Shown: piece by piece, positions 33,722-43,801 of the stretch | Numbering within the stretch: position 1 is the first letter of the stretch | Layout: the number at the start of each line of letters is the position of its first letter | From: Lachnospiraceae bacterium | GTDB taxonomy: Bacteria > Bacillota > Clostridia > Lachnospirales > Lachnospiraceae | Assembly (NCBI GenBank): GCA_021202335.1 | Contig: JAJQDE010000023.1 | Location: 46,607 to 110,606, forward strand | Reading direction: 5' to 3' | Length of the DNA stretch: 64,000 bases | The notes under the pieces: model-generated | Databases searched by the model: none | Told to the model about the DNA's origin: nothing | What the model saw: the letters and a program-made list of their open reading frames with translations, nothing else | Made by a program: the position numbers and the translations under genes

Positions 33722-35125
33722 CTATTCCTCCGACTTTGGCATCTTATGAAATTCACAGGCCGCCATCACTATTGTCACGGCTGCCGCGAGGAAATCCGCA
33801 ATCGGTCCCGCATACACGCAGCCCATAATTCCCATAAACCGCGGCAGCAGCAACAGCGGCGGCACAAAAAACAATATCTGTCTTGTCAGGGAAAGAAAGG
33901 CGCCCTTAAGCGGCTTTCCAATGGAAGTAAAAAAGGTAGACGTAATCGGCTGAAGGGCATTGAGCCAGTTAAAAAACAGATAAATACGGAAAAACCGCGT
34001 TCCAAACTCAAAGTATTCCTCCGTTCCCGAGCCAAACATCGCCAAAATCTGTCTCGGGAACACCTGAAACAGGAAAAAGGCAAACACCGAAATGACGACG
34101 CCTGTCGCCGCCGCAATAAAATATGCCTTGCGGACGCGCGCATACTTGCCGGCTCCGTAATTAAAGCTTTCAACCGGCTGACTTCCCTGCCCAAGTCCGA
34201 TAACAATTGAGAAAAATACCTGGCTGACCTTTATGACAATGCCCGAGCACGCCAAAGGGACTGCGGTTCCATACACGCTCTGCGCGCCATAGTAGGTCAT
34301 GGAATTATTTAAAATCACCTGCACAATCATAATGGCAATCTGGTTTACAAAGGACGCCATTCCAATCTGCGCCGTAGTTATGATATAGCTGCTCTGCGGA
34401 CGGAAATGCTGCGCGCGCAGCGGCATCGTTTTAAAGTGCCTTAAATATTGAAGCACAATCATCGCGGAAATGACCTGACCGATAACCGTCGCCGCTGCCG
34501 CTCCTGCCATTCCCCATCGGAATCCCAGGACGAAAACCGCGTCCAAGGCGGTGTTTATTATCGCTCCCGTCAGGTTGCATATCATTGCCATCCGCGGGCT
34601 TCCGTCCGCGCGAATCAGATGGCAGCCTCCCGTCGTCAGTATCATAAACGGAAAACCGATTGACGTAATCCGCACATAGGTCTGCGCGTAGGGCAGCACC
34701 TCCTGCGGCGCGCCAAAGCACGTAAGAAGCGGCGTAAGAAAAAGCTGCGCAACCGCCAGCAGGACCACGCCGCAGCCAATCAGACACACAATGGCGTTTC
34801 CTATATAATAAACAGCCGTTTCCTGATTGCCCTTTCCCATGTTCAGGTTAAAGCAGGACGCCCCGCCAATTCCAAACATTAACGCAAGCGCTATACAGCA
34901 GGTCGTAAGCGGAAAGGCAATATTTGTCGCCGCATTTCCCAGCGTCCCCACTGTCTGACCTATAAAAAGCTGGTCAACGATATTGTAAAGCGCACTCACC
35001 AGCATGGCGATGATGCTCGGAACCGCAAACCGCACCATCAGCCTTGAAACGGATTCCGTCCCAAGCGGATTTCCTCCCTGCGCCTTTCCCGTATTTTGTG
35101 TTTCATCCTTTGTCCTTTGCTGCAT
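33722..35125 (-). CDS. MATE-family efflux transporter
   Basis: 467 residues, 12 membrane segments in two six-helix halves. It begins with PLGTESVSRLMVRFAVPSI and has GNAATNIAFPLTTC and, in the second half, SQPVESFNYGAGKYARV. It is a Na+ or H+ antiporter of drugs or organic cations. GAGGAG precedes ATG 35125. In an operon-like run with ybaK above and yfcE below; no drug-specific regulator is adjacent. Confidence 0.92.
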   Translation of the reverse strand: MQQRTKDETQNTGKAQGGNPLGTESVSRLMVRFAVPSIIAMLVSALYNIVDQLFIGQTVGTLGNAATNIAFPLTTCCIALALMFGIGGASCFNLNMGKGNQETAVYYIGNAIVCLIGCGVVLLAVAQLFLTPLLTCFGAPQEVLPYAQTYVRITSIGFPFMILTTGGCHLIRADGSPRMAMICNLTGAIINTALDAVFVLGFRWGMAGAAAATVIGQVISAMIVLQYLRHFKTMPLRAQHFRPQSSYIITTAQIGMASFVNQIAIMIVQVILNNSMTYYGAQSVYGTAVPLACSGIVIKVSQVFFSIVIGLGQGSQPVESFNYGAGKYARVRKAYFIAAATGVVISVFAFFLFQVFPRQILAMFGSGTEEYFEFGTRFFRIYLFFNWLNALQPITSTFFTSIGKPLKGAFLSLTRQILFFVPPLLLLPRFMGIMGCVYAGPIADFLAAAVTIVMAACEFHKMPKSEE

Positions 35126-35159
35126 TTAAATCCACTCTCCTCTTTTATTTTTATTCAGC

Positions 35160-35642
35160 CTAAGGCTTTACGATAATATCCGCAAACTCCGCGTCCGAAG
35201 CTCTTGCCAAATCCTGCGGCGAAAGCTCAAGCTGTATTCCAAGCCTTCCGCCGCTTACAATGATTTTCTCAAGCTTTTGCGCTTCCTGCTCTATCCTTGT
35301 GGTGTACTGCTTCTTCATGCCGATAGCAGTGCATCCGCCGCGTATATAGCCCGTAACCCTGTTGATATCCTTTACATGAAGCATTGCCACTGACTTTTCG
35401 CCTACTGACCTTGCCGCCTTTTTCATGTCAAGCTCCTGCGCTATCGGAATCACAAAAACATAATAGTTCCTGCTGCTTCCCTGCGTCACCAGCGTTTTAT
35501 AGACCTTTTCATGCGGAAGCGACAGCATGTCGGCTATCCGGATTGCGTCTATAAACTCATCACATTCATAAGTATGTTCGACATATGGAACTTTCAGCGT
35601 TTCCAATATGCGCATTGCATTTGTTTTTACTGTCTTTTCCAT
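35160..35642 (-). CDS. ybaK: Cys-tRNA(Pro)/Cys-tRNA(Cys) deacylase YbaK
   Basis: 160 residues. A trans-editing enzyme that removes Cys wrongly attached to tRNA-Pro. The YbaK core shows VYKTLVTQGSSRNYYVFVIP (Lys critical in the family), GEKSVAMLHVKDINRVTGYIRGGCTAIGMKK and a Gly-rich end. ATG 35642 has GGAG upstream; the ATG four codons earlier belongs to the SD pattern (GGAATGGAGATTATAATG). Its leader starts with a partial structured repeat. Confidence 0.93.
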   Translation of the reverse strand: MEKTVKTNAMRILETLKVPYVEHTYECDEFIDAIRIADMLSLPHEKVYKTLVTQGSSRNYYVFVIPIAQELDMKKAARSVGEKSVAMLHVKDINRVTGYIRGGCTAIGMKKQYTTRIEQEAQKLEKIIVSGGRLGIQLELSPQDLARASDAEFADIIVKP

Positions 35643-35651
35643 TATAATCTC

Positions 35652-35666
35652 CATTCCGGAGCGTTT
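35652..35666. repeat. Structured dispersed repeat, partial copy C
   Basis: CATTCCGGAGCGTTT on the plus strand, the same end as copy A (20264), without the remainder. Located right before the ybaK ribosome site. Confidence 0.45.
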
Positions 35667-35685
35667 AACAAGCCCCTATTTTAAG

Positions 35686-36477
35686 CTATGCCGTCACAAA
35701 AGCCGCCAAAAACACCGACACATTCGCCGCCATGTGAAAGAGCACCGGCGCTCCAAAGCGCCCCGTCCGTTCATAGCAAAGCGCCAGCAGCATTCCCATG
35801 CACGTCCCGTAGATAAACTGCGGCAGATTTCCGTGAAAAGCTCCGAATAAAAGCGCCGAAAAAATGACGGCTGTCTTTACGGCATAAAACCGTTTGATGC
35901 GGTTAAAAATAATTCCCCGAAACACGATTTCCTCAACAAGCGGTGAAACGATTCCGTATAAAACAAGCCCTAAAAGGAGCGGCACCGAATACAGAATCTG
36001 CTCAACCGCCTCGTACCTTTCCGAGCCAAGCGTTCCCTGTGTTTGTGACACATGTGTCATAAATTGGCTTGCAAGCCCAATCGCAATATTCAGGGCAAAA
36101 GCGGACACGACTCCGAGGATAACGCACAGCGCCAATGCTTTGCCGCCTCTAAACGTATTCCCGAAAAAACGGAAAAGCTGTCTTAGCACGCCCGCATCAA
36201 TATCAATCTCCCCGGAAACAGCCGCCTCCTTTAAAAAATCATTAAGCAAAAAGCTCACGCCGATTACGCTTGCCGCCGCATTGACCACCGCGCTCAGCAT
36301 ATTCGCGTTGCTTTCCACCCACGCTTCAATTCCCGGAACCGGAAGCGCAGGAATCACCATCGCAAGCGTCAGCATCGCGACTGTTTTAATCAGCATGTAA
36401 ACCACAAAAGGACGCACGATATAGGCAAGCTTCTGAAGCAAGGTCGTGCGCTTTTGCACAATTCTTTTCTTATCCAT
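35686..36477 (-). CDS. CPBP-family intramembrane metalloprotease
   Basis: 263 residues, about 7-8 membrane segments. The CPBP (CAAX protease/bacteriocin-processing) motifs are present: PLVEEIVFRGII, FGAFHGNLPQF and LFHMAAN. These proteins process or protect against peptides; some are immunity proteins. The start is uncertain: ATG 36477 or TTG 36489, both after AGAAAGGG. It lies between addA and ybaK in the same direction. Confidence 0.85.
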   Translation of the reverse strand: MDKKRIVQKRTTLLQKLAYIVRPFVVYMLIKTVAMLTLAMVIPALPVPGIEAWVESNANMLSAVVNAAASVIGVSFLLNDFLKEAAVSGEIDIDAGVLRQLFRFFGNTFRGGKALALCVILGVVSAFALNIAIGLASQFMTHVSQTQGTLGSERYEAVEQILYSVPLLLGLVLYGIVSPLVEEIVFRGIIFNRIKRFYAVKTAVIFSALLFGAFHGNLPQFIYGTCMGMLLALCYERTGRFGAPVLFHMAANVSVFLAAFVTA

Positions 36478-36498
36478 TTTTTTACACAAAATCCCTTT

Positions 36499-39400
36499 CT
36501 ATATCTTAATCTCTCTTTTCAGGCAAAACGAATACAGAAACCGCTCCTTAACCTTCTTACCCGTAATCTGCTCAAGCGCCTGTTGGTAATAGTCCAGCTG
36601 CGTCCTGTATCTGTCCGTAAGCTGTTTTTCGCCCGCGACTCTGTCCGTCTTGTAATCCGCAAGCACAATGCCGTCCTCCTCGTAAAAAAACACGTCGATT
36701 ACGCCCTGTATCAGCATCAGCTCCTCATCGCCTGTTCCGAGCACAAAGGGCTGCTCCTTATAAAGCTCCCCTCTTTCGTTAGCCGCTATCATCCGCCGGG
36801 CAAGCGGGGACTGAAAGAAAGCGCATATCGCGCCCACGGGTACACGGGCAAGCTCCTCAGCCGTCGCTCTTCCCTCAAGCGCAAAACTCCTGCACTCGTC
36901 CTCAACGGCGCCGCGCAGCCTTGCCCGGTCTGCCTGACCGTTATACCTTAAACGACTGTCAAAGGACATAAGCTCCATAACCTTGTGAACCGCCGTTCCA
37001 AGCTGCGTACCGCCTCCCGCGCATGACTCCTGCGCCTCGCCGTTCTCCGGGCTGTCCTGCTTCCTTGCAAAGCTCGGAATATATTCCTCCTTCGGAGCGT
37101 CAATAAGCTGTGCGGATTCCTCAAGAATGTCCCTGTACGACTCCCTTTTCAGCTCTGAAACGGTTGTCTTTACGGTGAGTCCCTCAAGATATGCATACGG
37201 ATATCTAAAGCTCATCCGCTCCTCAAGCTTCTTCTTAAGCTCTTTGTCCGCGTTCGCCGCCGCCCTGTCAAGCTCCTTCTCAAGCAGAGCGTTCCTTCCC
37301 CGTGACACCAGCTCCTCCCTAAGGTCAAAGGCCTCGCGGCAGACCGTAAGCTCAATCGGCGCGCTCTCATACAAAAGCCCGTGCGCGCAAAACGCAAAGC
37401 CTCTCTCCTCAAGCATGTCCCGCATACATTCGTGGCGCATCAGCGCGGCAAGCACTAAATCCATGTATGAGCCCGCCTTCATGATTACCGAATACGGCAG
37501 CGCTTCGCCCGGCTCCATGGTAAGAAAAGCGTTCGCCGCAAGCTTCTTATCCAAATCGTCAATATATCCCGTCAAAATCAGCTTTTCCTTTGCACGGGTA
37601 AGCGCCACGTACAGCACGCGCAAATCCTCGCCGCGCGTGTCCTCCTTCATATGCTGCGCCACAACATTCCTGCGCATACTCCTTCGCCTTATTCTCATGT
37701 CAGGGTCGATGTAGTCCACACCCACGCCAAGCTCAGAGTCCATAAGAATAGCCTGACGCATATCCATCATGTTAAACTGCTTTGAAAGTCCGCACACAAA
37801 ACAGATTGGGAACTCAAGCCCCTTGCTCTTGTGAATGGTCATAATGCGCACCACATCCGCGTTTTCATCCAAAATATTCGCCTCGCCGAAATCGACCTCC
37901 TGCTCCTGCACGGTTTCCAGATATCTTATAAAATGAAAAAGTCCGTAAAAGCTCGTGTTCTGAAAGGCTCCCGCCTTTTCCAGCAAAAGCTCTAGATTTG
38001 CCAGCCTTTGGTCGCCTCCCGGCATGGAACCGACATACGCCCCGTAGCCCGTTTCTTCGATAAGCTCGCGTATCAACTCCTTAATCGGCGTATATGCTAC
38101 TCTTTCCCTGTAATCGGAAAGCATGGAAAAAAGCCTTTCAAGCTTATCGCGCAGCGGCTCTTTGGCAGCCGCGTTTTCATAATAATATTTTACCTGCTCA
38201 TACAAAAAGAGCTTTCTTTTTTCGCTCTCCTCATACGCTTTGGCAAAGCAGCGTATACGCGAAACCTCCTCCTCGCTGACGTCAAAAAACGGCAGCCGCA
38301 TCGTCCCAAAGAACGCGATATCCTGAAGCGGATTATCCAGCACGCGCAGAAAGCTGACAATGCCTTGAATTTCAAGGGTTTCAAAATATCCCGTCTTGCT
38401 CGTGACATGTACCGGAATCCCGCGCCCGCTTAAAATCCTTCTGAACTCCTCGTCCCAGCCGGAGGTCGCCCGGAACAAAATCACAATATCCGAGTACCTT
38501 GCCTCACGCAGCTCTCCCGTTTGGGAATCCGTCACCTGAAAATGTCCCACCATTTTTCCGATGCGGTCCGCCACAAGCATTGCCTCACGCTCCTTTGGCG
38601 TGTATTCCTCATCCTGCTCCTCCGGTTTTGCCGCGATAAGAAGCTCCGTCCGGTAAGGATTTTCTCCCGCACCTCCGCAAGGCTCCGGATAATCCGCCCC
38701 CGCATAAAGAGCTGCGTTTTTATCATATGCCACGTTTCCGACCGCCTTCGTCATAAGCTGCCCGCATATAAAATTTACGGCGTCCGTGACCTCCCTGCGG
38801 CTGCGGAAATTAGTCTTTAAATCTATCCGCACGCAGCCGCCGTTTCCGCTTTCTTCCCCGTCATTTATGACATATGTGTCATATTTTTCCATGAATATCT
38901 CAGGACGCGCCAGCCTGAACTTATAAATGCTCTGCTTCACATCGCCGACCATAAAGCGGTTGTATATTCCTCTCTGCTCGCCGGAAATGCTCTTTAGCAA
39001 AAGCTCCTGCACCTCGTTTGAATCCTGATATTCGTCTATCATGATTTCCTTAAAATACTCCTGCAGCTCAAGCGCCGTGTTTCTCGGCTTTATCTCTCCG
39101 CTCCCGTCCTTCTCCAAAAGAATTTTCAGCGCAAGATGCTCCATATCCGAAAAGTCTATGATGTTTTTCTCCCGCTTTGCCGCATCAAGCCGTTCCTTGA
39201 AAAGCAGCGCAAGCCGCACAAGCTCCTCCACCACCTCTTTGCACGCCGCCATGTCGCGCAGCGTGTCCTCGACGGAAATCTGAAACAGCAGCTTTTTCAG
39301 GTCGCCCACGCTCTTTTTTACCTCTTCGCGTATTCCCTTTACCATCTCCTTCAGCGCAGGGTCAACATCCGGCGCCCTCTTTGAGGAAAGCCTTGTAAAC

Positions 39401-40227
39401 AAGCTGTACGTAAACATATCATACAGCCCTGCATACTCCTTTGTCTGCCTTAAGCTCTCAATCAGCTCCATATCCGAGATAAGATTTTCCTCATACTGCA
39501 CAGGCCCGCCCGGACATTTTGTGATTTCAAGCGCACTCTCAAGCCGCGCGGCGCACTCTGCCAAAACCGTGTCAATATATCGCAGCGCGCCCTGAAACCA
39601 GTCCTTTTCGGAAAGCTCCTGCGCGCTTTCCGCCCTGTAATCCTCAAGCCTCTCCTTAAGCCAGTCCTCGGGAAAGGGATAGCTCATGGAAAACCGGTAC
39701 AGCCTGAGTACAGCCTCCTCAATCTGCTTTTCTCCCGCACCCGTACTGTAGCACTCCACAAAATGCAGAAATTGCTCCGAGGCCTCGGCGTGCATTTCCT
39801 CCAAAAGCTTATCCATCACGTCCGCCTCAAGCATTCTTACCTCGCTCTCGTCCGCCACGCGAAAGCCCGGGTCCAATCCGATTTCGTTAAAATTATTTCT
39901 GATTACGAAAAGGCAAAAGGAGTCAATCGTCGTAATCAGGGCATTGTGTATCAGCGAGGCCTGCCTCTGCAAATGCTCGTTCCCGGGATTTTCCTCAAGC
40001 TTTGCCGCCACCGCCCTGCTGATACGCTCGCGCATCTGCGCCGCCGCCGCCGAGGTAAAGGTGACAATCAGAAGCCTGTCGATATCCACGGGGTGCTCGC
40101 TGTCCGTTATCCTCTGTATGATGCGTTCCACAAGCACCGCAGTCTTTCCGCTTCCTGCTGCCGCCGATACAAGTATGTTGCTGTTTCTCGTGTCAATCAC
40201 TCGCTGCTGCTGCGCTGTATACTTCAT
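36499..40227 (-). CDS. addA: Helicase-nuclease AddA subunit
   Basis: 1242 residues. With AddB it degrades broken DNA ends up to Chi and loads RecA, and also attacks foreign linear DNA. UvrD-type helicase: Walker A AAAGSGKTAVLVERI, motif II IDEYQDSN, motif VI VALTRAKEKL. The C-terminal RecB-type nuclease has LADYKTDRV (Asp, Asp/Lys). It begins MKYTAQQQRVID. ATG overlaps the addB TGA by 4 bp (ATGA), so translation is coupled. Confidence 0.97.
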   Translation of the reverse strand: MKYTAQQQRVIDTRNSNILVSAAAGSGKTAVLVERIIQRITDSEHPVDIDRLLIVTFTSAAAAQMRERISRAVAAKLEENPGNEHLQRQASLIHNALITTIDSFCLFVIRNNFNEIGLDPGFRVADESEVRMLEADVMDKLLEEMHAEASEQFLHFVECYSTGAGEKQIEEAVLRLYRFSMSYPFPEDWLKERLEDYRAESAQELSEKDWFQGALRYIDTVLAECAARLESALEITKCPGGPVQYEENLISDMELIESLRQTKEYAGLYDMFTYSLFTRLSSKRAPDVDPALKEMVKGIREEVKKSVGDLKKLLFQISVEDTLRDMAACKEVVEELVRLALLFKERLDAAKREKNIIDFSDMEHLALKILLEKDGSGEIKPRNTALELQEYFKEIMIDEYQDSNEVQELLLKSISGEQRGIYNRFMVGDVKQSIYKFRLARPEIFMEKYDTYVINDGEESGNGGCVRIDLKTNFRSRREVTDAVNFICGQLMTKAVGNVAYDKNAALYAGADYPEPCGGAGENPYRTELLIAAKPEEQDEEYTPKEREAMLVADRIGKMVGHFQVTDSQTGELREARYSDIVILFRATSGWDEEFRRILSGRGIPVHVTSKTGYFETLEIQGIVSFLRVLDNPLQDIAFFGTMRLPFFDVSEEEVSRIRCFAKAYEESEKRKLFLYEQVKYYYENAAAKEPLRDKLERLFSMLSDYRERVAYTPIKELIRELIEETGYGAYVGSMPGGDQRLANLELLLEKAGAFQNTSFYGLFHFIRYLETVQEQEVDFGEANILDENADVVRIMTIHKSKGLEFPICFVCGLSKQFNMMDMRQAILMDSELGVGVDYIDPDMRIRRRSMRRNVVAQHMKEDTRGEDLRVLYVALTRAKEKLILTGYIDDLDKKLAANAFLTMEPGEALPYSVIMKAGSYMDLVLAALMRHECMRDMLEERGFAFCAHGLLYESAPIELTVCREAFDLREELVSRGRNALLEKELDRAAANADKELKKKLEERMSFRYPYAYLEGLTVKTTVSELKRESYRDILEESAQLIDAPKEEYIPSFARKQDSPENGEAQESCAGGGTQLGTAVHKVMELMSFDSRLRYNGQADRARLRGAVEDECRSFALEGRATAEELARVPVGAICAFFQSPLARRMIAANERGELYKEQPFVLGTGDEELMLIQGVIDVFFYEEDGIVLADYKTDRVAGEKQLTDRYRTQLDYYQQALEQITGKKVKERFLYSFCLKREIKI

Positions 40228-43200
40228 TCCCCGGCTCCTCCGTTTTCCTTCATTTTCTCTATCGCCTGTTCCCGGCTTAAGTCCTCAAGCCTGCGCACAA
40301 GCCCCGACCCGAGCTTTCTGTCAAAGCCGCAGACGCTCTTGTAGGCGCAATAGGTACACGCCGTCCGGTCGTTCTGCTCGTATGGCCTTAAGCCTATTTC
40401 TCCATCCAAAATTGCCGTGCCAAGCTCCTTTATTTTATGATTGACAAAATTGGAAACCGTTTCAAAATCTTCGCCCGAAAGCACGGACGAGCCTTGCGTA
40501 AAGCTGCCGTCCTTTTTCCTTGCCACGGGCAGAAGCGTTGATTTTGTTTCAAAATTCCTGTCAAGAAGCCTGATTATCTCCTCGTTGTCGCTCACCATGC
40601 CCGTCATTTTAAGCTCATCCAAAATCGCCTGCTCCACCTCCACGGCGTCAGGCTCCCCCTTCTCAGTTTCCGTAATCGGGTCGCTCACATTATAATAGAG
40701 CATCGCCGCCGGAATAACCCGCATATCGGGGTTTTTCTTTTTTTCAAGCTCCACCGCAGCGTTCATGTACACCACAAGCTGAAGCTGAAGCCCGTAATAC
40801 AGAGCCGCAAGGTCAAATTGTCTGTTTCCCGATTTATAATCAATAACCTTCACATACAGCTTATCCCCCTGCCTGCATGTATCTATCCTGTCAATGCGCC
40901 CTATAAGCCGAAGCCGTTCCTCCCCGGAGAGCGCAATGTTTACCGCGTCCAGATCGGAAACCGTCTGAAACGACATCTCGAACCCCTCAGGCTCAAACGC
41001 CCCCTGTCTTAGCTGATATTGCAGCGTCTGCACGGTGCGGTTCAATATGCGCCGCATACGCGTTATCATGTATTCATTACGCTTGCTGCTGTACAGCACC
41101 GTTTCCCCATATGCCGCCGCATAGCTTTCCAGACACTCACCCACAATCCGCTGCCCCGCCTCCTTCGGAAAATCAAACCAGGTATAGCCCTCCTCCTGCA
41201 ATTTATCGGAAAAACTTTCAAGCGTTTCATGAAACACATTTCCCATATCCACACTCTCAAAGCTGTATTTATCGCGCTCGGAAAGACCAAGTCCGTACTG
41301 TAAAAAATGCGCATACGCACAGGCGGCAAATTTTTCAATGCGGCTTGCGCTGTTTTTAAGTATCTGACCGTACAGAAGCCCCGCAAGCTCCTTCGGCAGC
41401 TTAATGCTGCCCGCATTGGCAAGATATTCAAACGCCGCCCTTTTCATTCCATCCACAATCGGCGCGTAGCGTTCGTTTCCGGAGCATGTGTCGTAAAGCG
41501 TGAAAAACACCTGCCTGTCCCGCTGCGACTGCGCATCATGCAGCCCGTCCGACGCGTAGCGGCGCAGCAGCTCCACAAGATAAGCCAGCGCGTCCGCCGG
41601 AGAGTCCAGCTGCTCCTCTGCGCTCCTAAGCTCAGGGCGCTGCGTTTCAATATCCGGAAACAGCTTTGCCACGGTGTCAATCAGATAGGCAGGTCTTATG
41701 CTCTTTCCTTCGCTGTCAACCTTCGCATATGAGAGGAAAAGACAGTCCGCGGGCTTTGTCATCATCATATAAAGATAGAGCCTTTGTATATACATCTGCT
41801 GTCTTGGCGTAGGCGCCAGCTCATAGTCCGACTCCTGCAGAAATTCGCGGTCAATATCGGAAATGATGCCTCCCGTTCCTCCGCTTTTTGGGATAATCCC
41901 ATCGTTTACGCCGATAAAAAACAGCGCCTTTATTTCGCCTATGCGCGTCCTCTCAATATCGCCAATCACCACCTTATCAACGCTTTGCGGTATGGCGCCC
42001 ACCTTGATTTCCGCAAAGCCCGCGTCCAAAATATCCGCAAATTCCCCGACATCAAGCTCCTCATCTCCCAAAAGCGAGCATATCTGCTCCAAAAGCTCCA
42101 TGACAAGCCTGTAAATCTGTTCATATTCCTTTGCCCTCACAAGGTCGTTTTTTTCCTTAAATTTAGCGGCATACGCCTCAAGCCCTTTCTCTATCCGGGC
42201 ATTTACGATAAACTCATATAGCGCGTTCACGTATTCCCTGCCCGTGGCGCGCCTGCGCATGAGCGGCTCCAGCATGTCCACGATTTTTTCCCTTATCCGG
42301 TTCAGCTCCTCAAGCGCCTGTGCATCGTCCTCACGGTCCTTCATATGCCTTGTGAAACGCTTACTCCACGCTCTTTTGCCGCGTATTCCCATCGTCATCA
42401 CATAATTCTCAAGCCTGTCAGCTTCCTCCGGAGAGATTCCCGAAAGACCGCATCGCAGAAAATGAAAAACGGACTCATACGAATACTCCCGGATTACCAC
42501 CAAAAGCGCGCTCCTGATAAACTCAATAAACGGATTCAGCACGAGCTTATTTGTCCTGTCCAAAAAGTAAGGAATGTCAAAACGCGAAAATTCCTCCTGC
42601 GCCAAAAAGCCGTAACGCTCCAAATCCCCCGTCACCACCGCAATATCGCGGTAGCAGTAATCGCGCTCTCTCACAAGCTGCTTTATTTTCAGACACACCT
42701 GCCGAAGCTCCTCCCTCGGATTGGACGCCTCAAAAATTCTTATGCTGTCCTGCTGCCCCTGAAATTCCCTGTGCGGATATCTGAAAAGCTCCCTCTCAAG
42801 ATGCGAAAGCCCCGCATTGTCCTTGTATCTGTACACCCGGGCGTCCGTGATTTTCTCGTCCTCCTCACGCTTTACGCCCGCCTCGCGGCAAAGCCTGTCG
42901 AGATCGTGTATTGTTTTTTTGCTCAAATGAAAAAGCTTCTGCTCCCCGTCCAAAGCATACGGATTTTCCCGCGTGTCCATCGTGACCGTCACAATGACCT
43001 GCCGCGCCTGCAGAATAAGCTCCTGAATGACCTTATTCTGCACGGGCGTAAAGCCCGTAAAGCCGTCAAACGCAATCACGCTGTCCTTCACCACGCGCGA
43101 CCTTGAAAGCACGCTCTTTAAAATGTCGAGGGTTTCCTCCGTCGTGATAAAGCGCTCATCTATGTAATCCAAAAAGCCCTGATAAAGCGTGTGCAAATCT

Positions 43201-43679
43201 CTAAGCTTATAACAGAGCGCTCCCCTTTTTGCCGCATAACCGCACAGACCATCCACGTCATTTGGGGTAAGCCCATACTGCATAAACTCGGAAAGCGCCG
43301 ATTTAATCTCACTGATATAGCCCGGCTTTCTGACATTCCGCTTCATGACCGTAAGCTCATCCTCCAGATTTGCCGCCACTCTTCGCAGCACAAGGCTCTT
43401 TCCCGTGTCGTCCAAAACCGGCCTGTCGTTTCCTCCCACCTCCTCAAAAATCCTGTGGGAGAGGCGTCCGAAGCTCAGCACGTCTATATTCATGATTCCC
43501 CTGTTGGGGTGCCTTTTAACCACCTCAAGCTGGGTCTGCATCGTAAACTGATCCGGTACCACTAGCAGGTAATTCGTGTGGGGATTTTTGATGGATTCCT
43601 CAATAATTCTTTTGTAAAGCAGCCGGCTTTTTCCGGAGCCGGAGGCCCCAATGTAGAATTTTAATCCCATATATTCCAT
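40224..43679 (-). CDS. addB: Helicase-nuclease AddB subunit
   Basis: 1151 residues. Walker-A-like GASGSGKSRLLY at the N-terminus, inactivated helicase motifs in the middle, and a RecB nuclease core VIDYKSGNRQFD. Cysteines of the 4Fe-4S lock: KFAACAYAHF and CTYCAYKSVC. Start chosen at ATG 43679 (MEYMGLKFYIGASG); ATG 43670 is equally possible. First gene of addBA; an extended -10 (TGC-TATACT) is visible at about 43702-43710. Confidence 0.96.
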   Translation of the reverse strand: MEYMGLKFYIGASGSGKSRLLYKRIIEESIKNPHTNYLLVVPDQFTMQTQLEVVKRHPNRGIMNIDVLSFGRLSHRIFEEVGGNDRPVLDDTGKSLVLRRVAANLEDELTVMKRNVRKPGYISEIKSALSEFMQYGLTPNDVDGLCGYAAKRGALCYKLRDLHTLYQGFLDYIDERFITTEETLDILKSVLSRSRVVKDSVIAFDGFTGFTPVQNKVIQELILQARQVIVTVTMDTRENPYALDGEQKLFHLSKKTIHDLDRLCREAGVKREEDEKITDARVYRYKDNAGLSHLERELFRYPHREFQGQQDSIRIFEASNPREELRQVCLKIKQLVRERDYCYRDIAVVTGDLERYGFLAQEEFSRFDIPYFLDRTNKLVLNPFIEFIRSALLVVIREYSYESVFHFLRCGLSGISPEEADRLENYVMTMGIRGKRAWSKRFTRHMKDREDDAQALEELNRIREKIVDMLEPLMRRRATGREYVNALYEFIVNARIEKGLEAYAAKFKEKNDLVRAKEYEQIYRLVMELLEQICSLLGDEELDVGEFADILDAGFAEIKVGAIPQSVDKVVIGDIERTRIGEIKALFFIGVNDGIIPKSGGTGGIISDIDREFLQESDYELAPTPRQQMYIQRLYLYMMMTKPADCLFLSYAKVDSEGKSIRPAYLIDTVAKLFPDIETQRPELRSAEEQLDSPADALAYLVELLRRYASDGLHDAQSQRDRQVFFTLYDTCSGNERYAPIVDGMKRAAFEYLANAGSIKLPKELAGLLYGQILKNSASRIEKFAACAYAHFLQYGLGLSERDKYSFESVDMGNVFHETLESFSDKLQEEGYTWFDFPKEAGQRIVGECLESYAAAYGETVLYSSKRNEYMITRMRRILNRTVQTLQYQLRQGAFEPEGFEMSFQTVSDLDAVNIALSGEERLRLIGRIDRIDTCRQGDKLYVKVIDYKSGNRQFDLAALYYGLQLQLVVYMNAAVELEKKKNPDMRVIPAAMLYYNVSDPITETEKGEPDAVEVEQAILDELKMTGMVSDNEEIIRLLDRNFETKSTLLPVARKKDGSFTQGSSVLSGEDFETVSNFVNHKIKELGTAILDGEIGLRPYEQNDRTACTYCAYKSVCGFDRKLGSGLVRRLEDLSREQAIEKMKENGGAGE

Positions 43680-43801
43680 TTCACTTTCTTTTTTTACGTT
43701 TAGTATAGCATAATTATTTTCAAAATGATACACTAATGAAAAATGAAAGAAAGAGCGAAAAGCATCAGCAAACTGAGATTCGCGGAAATGAGGAAACGAT
43801 T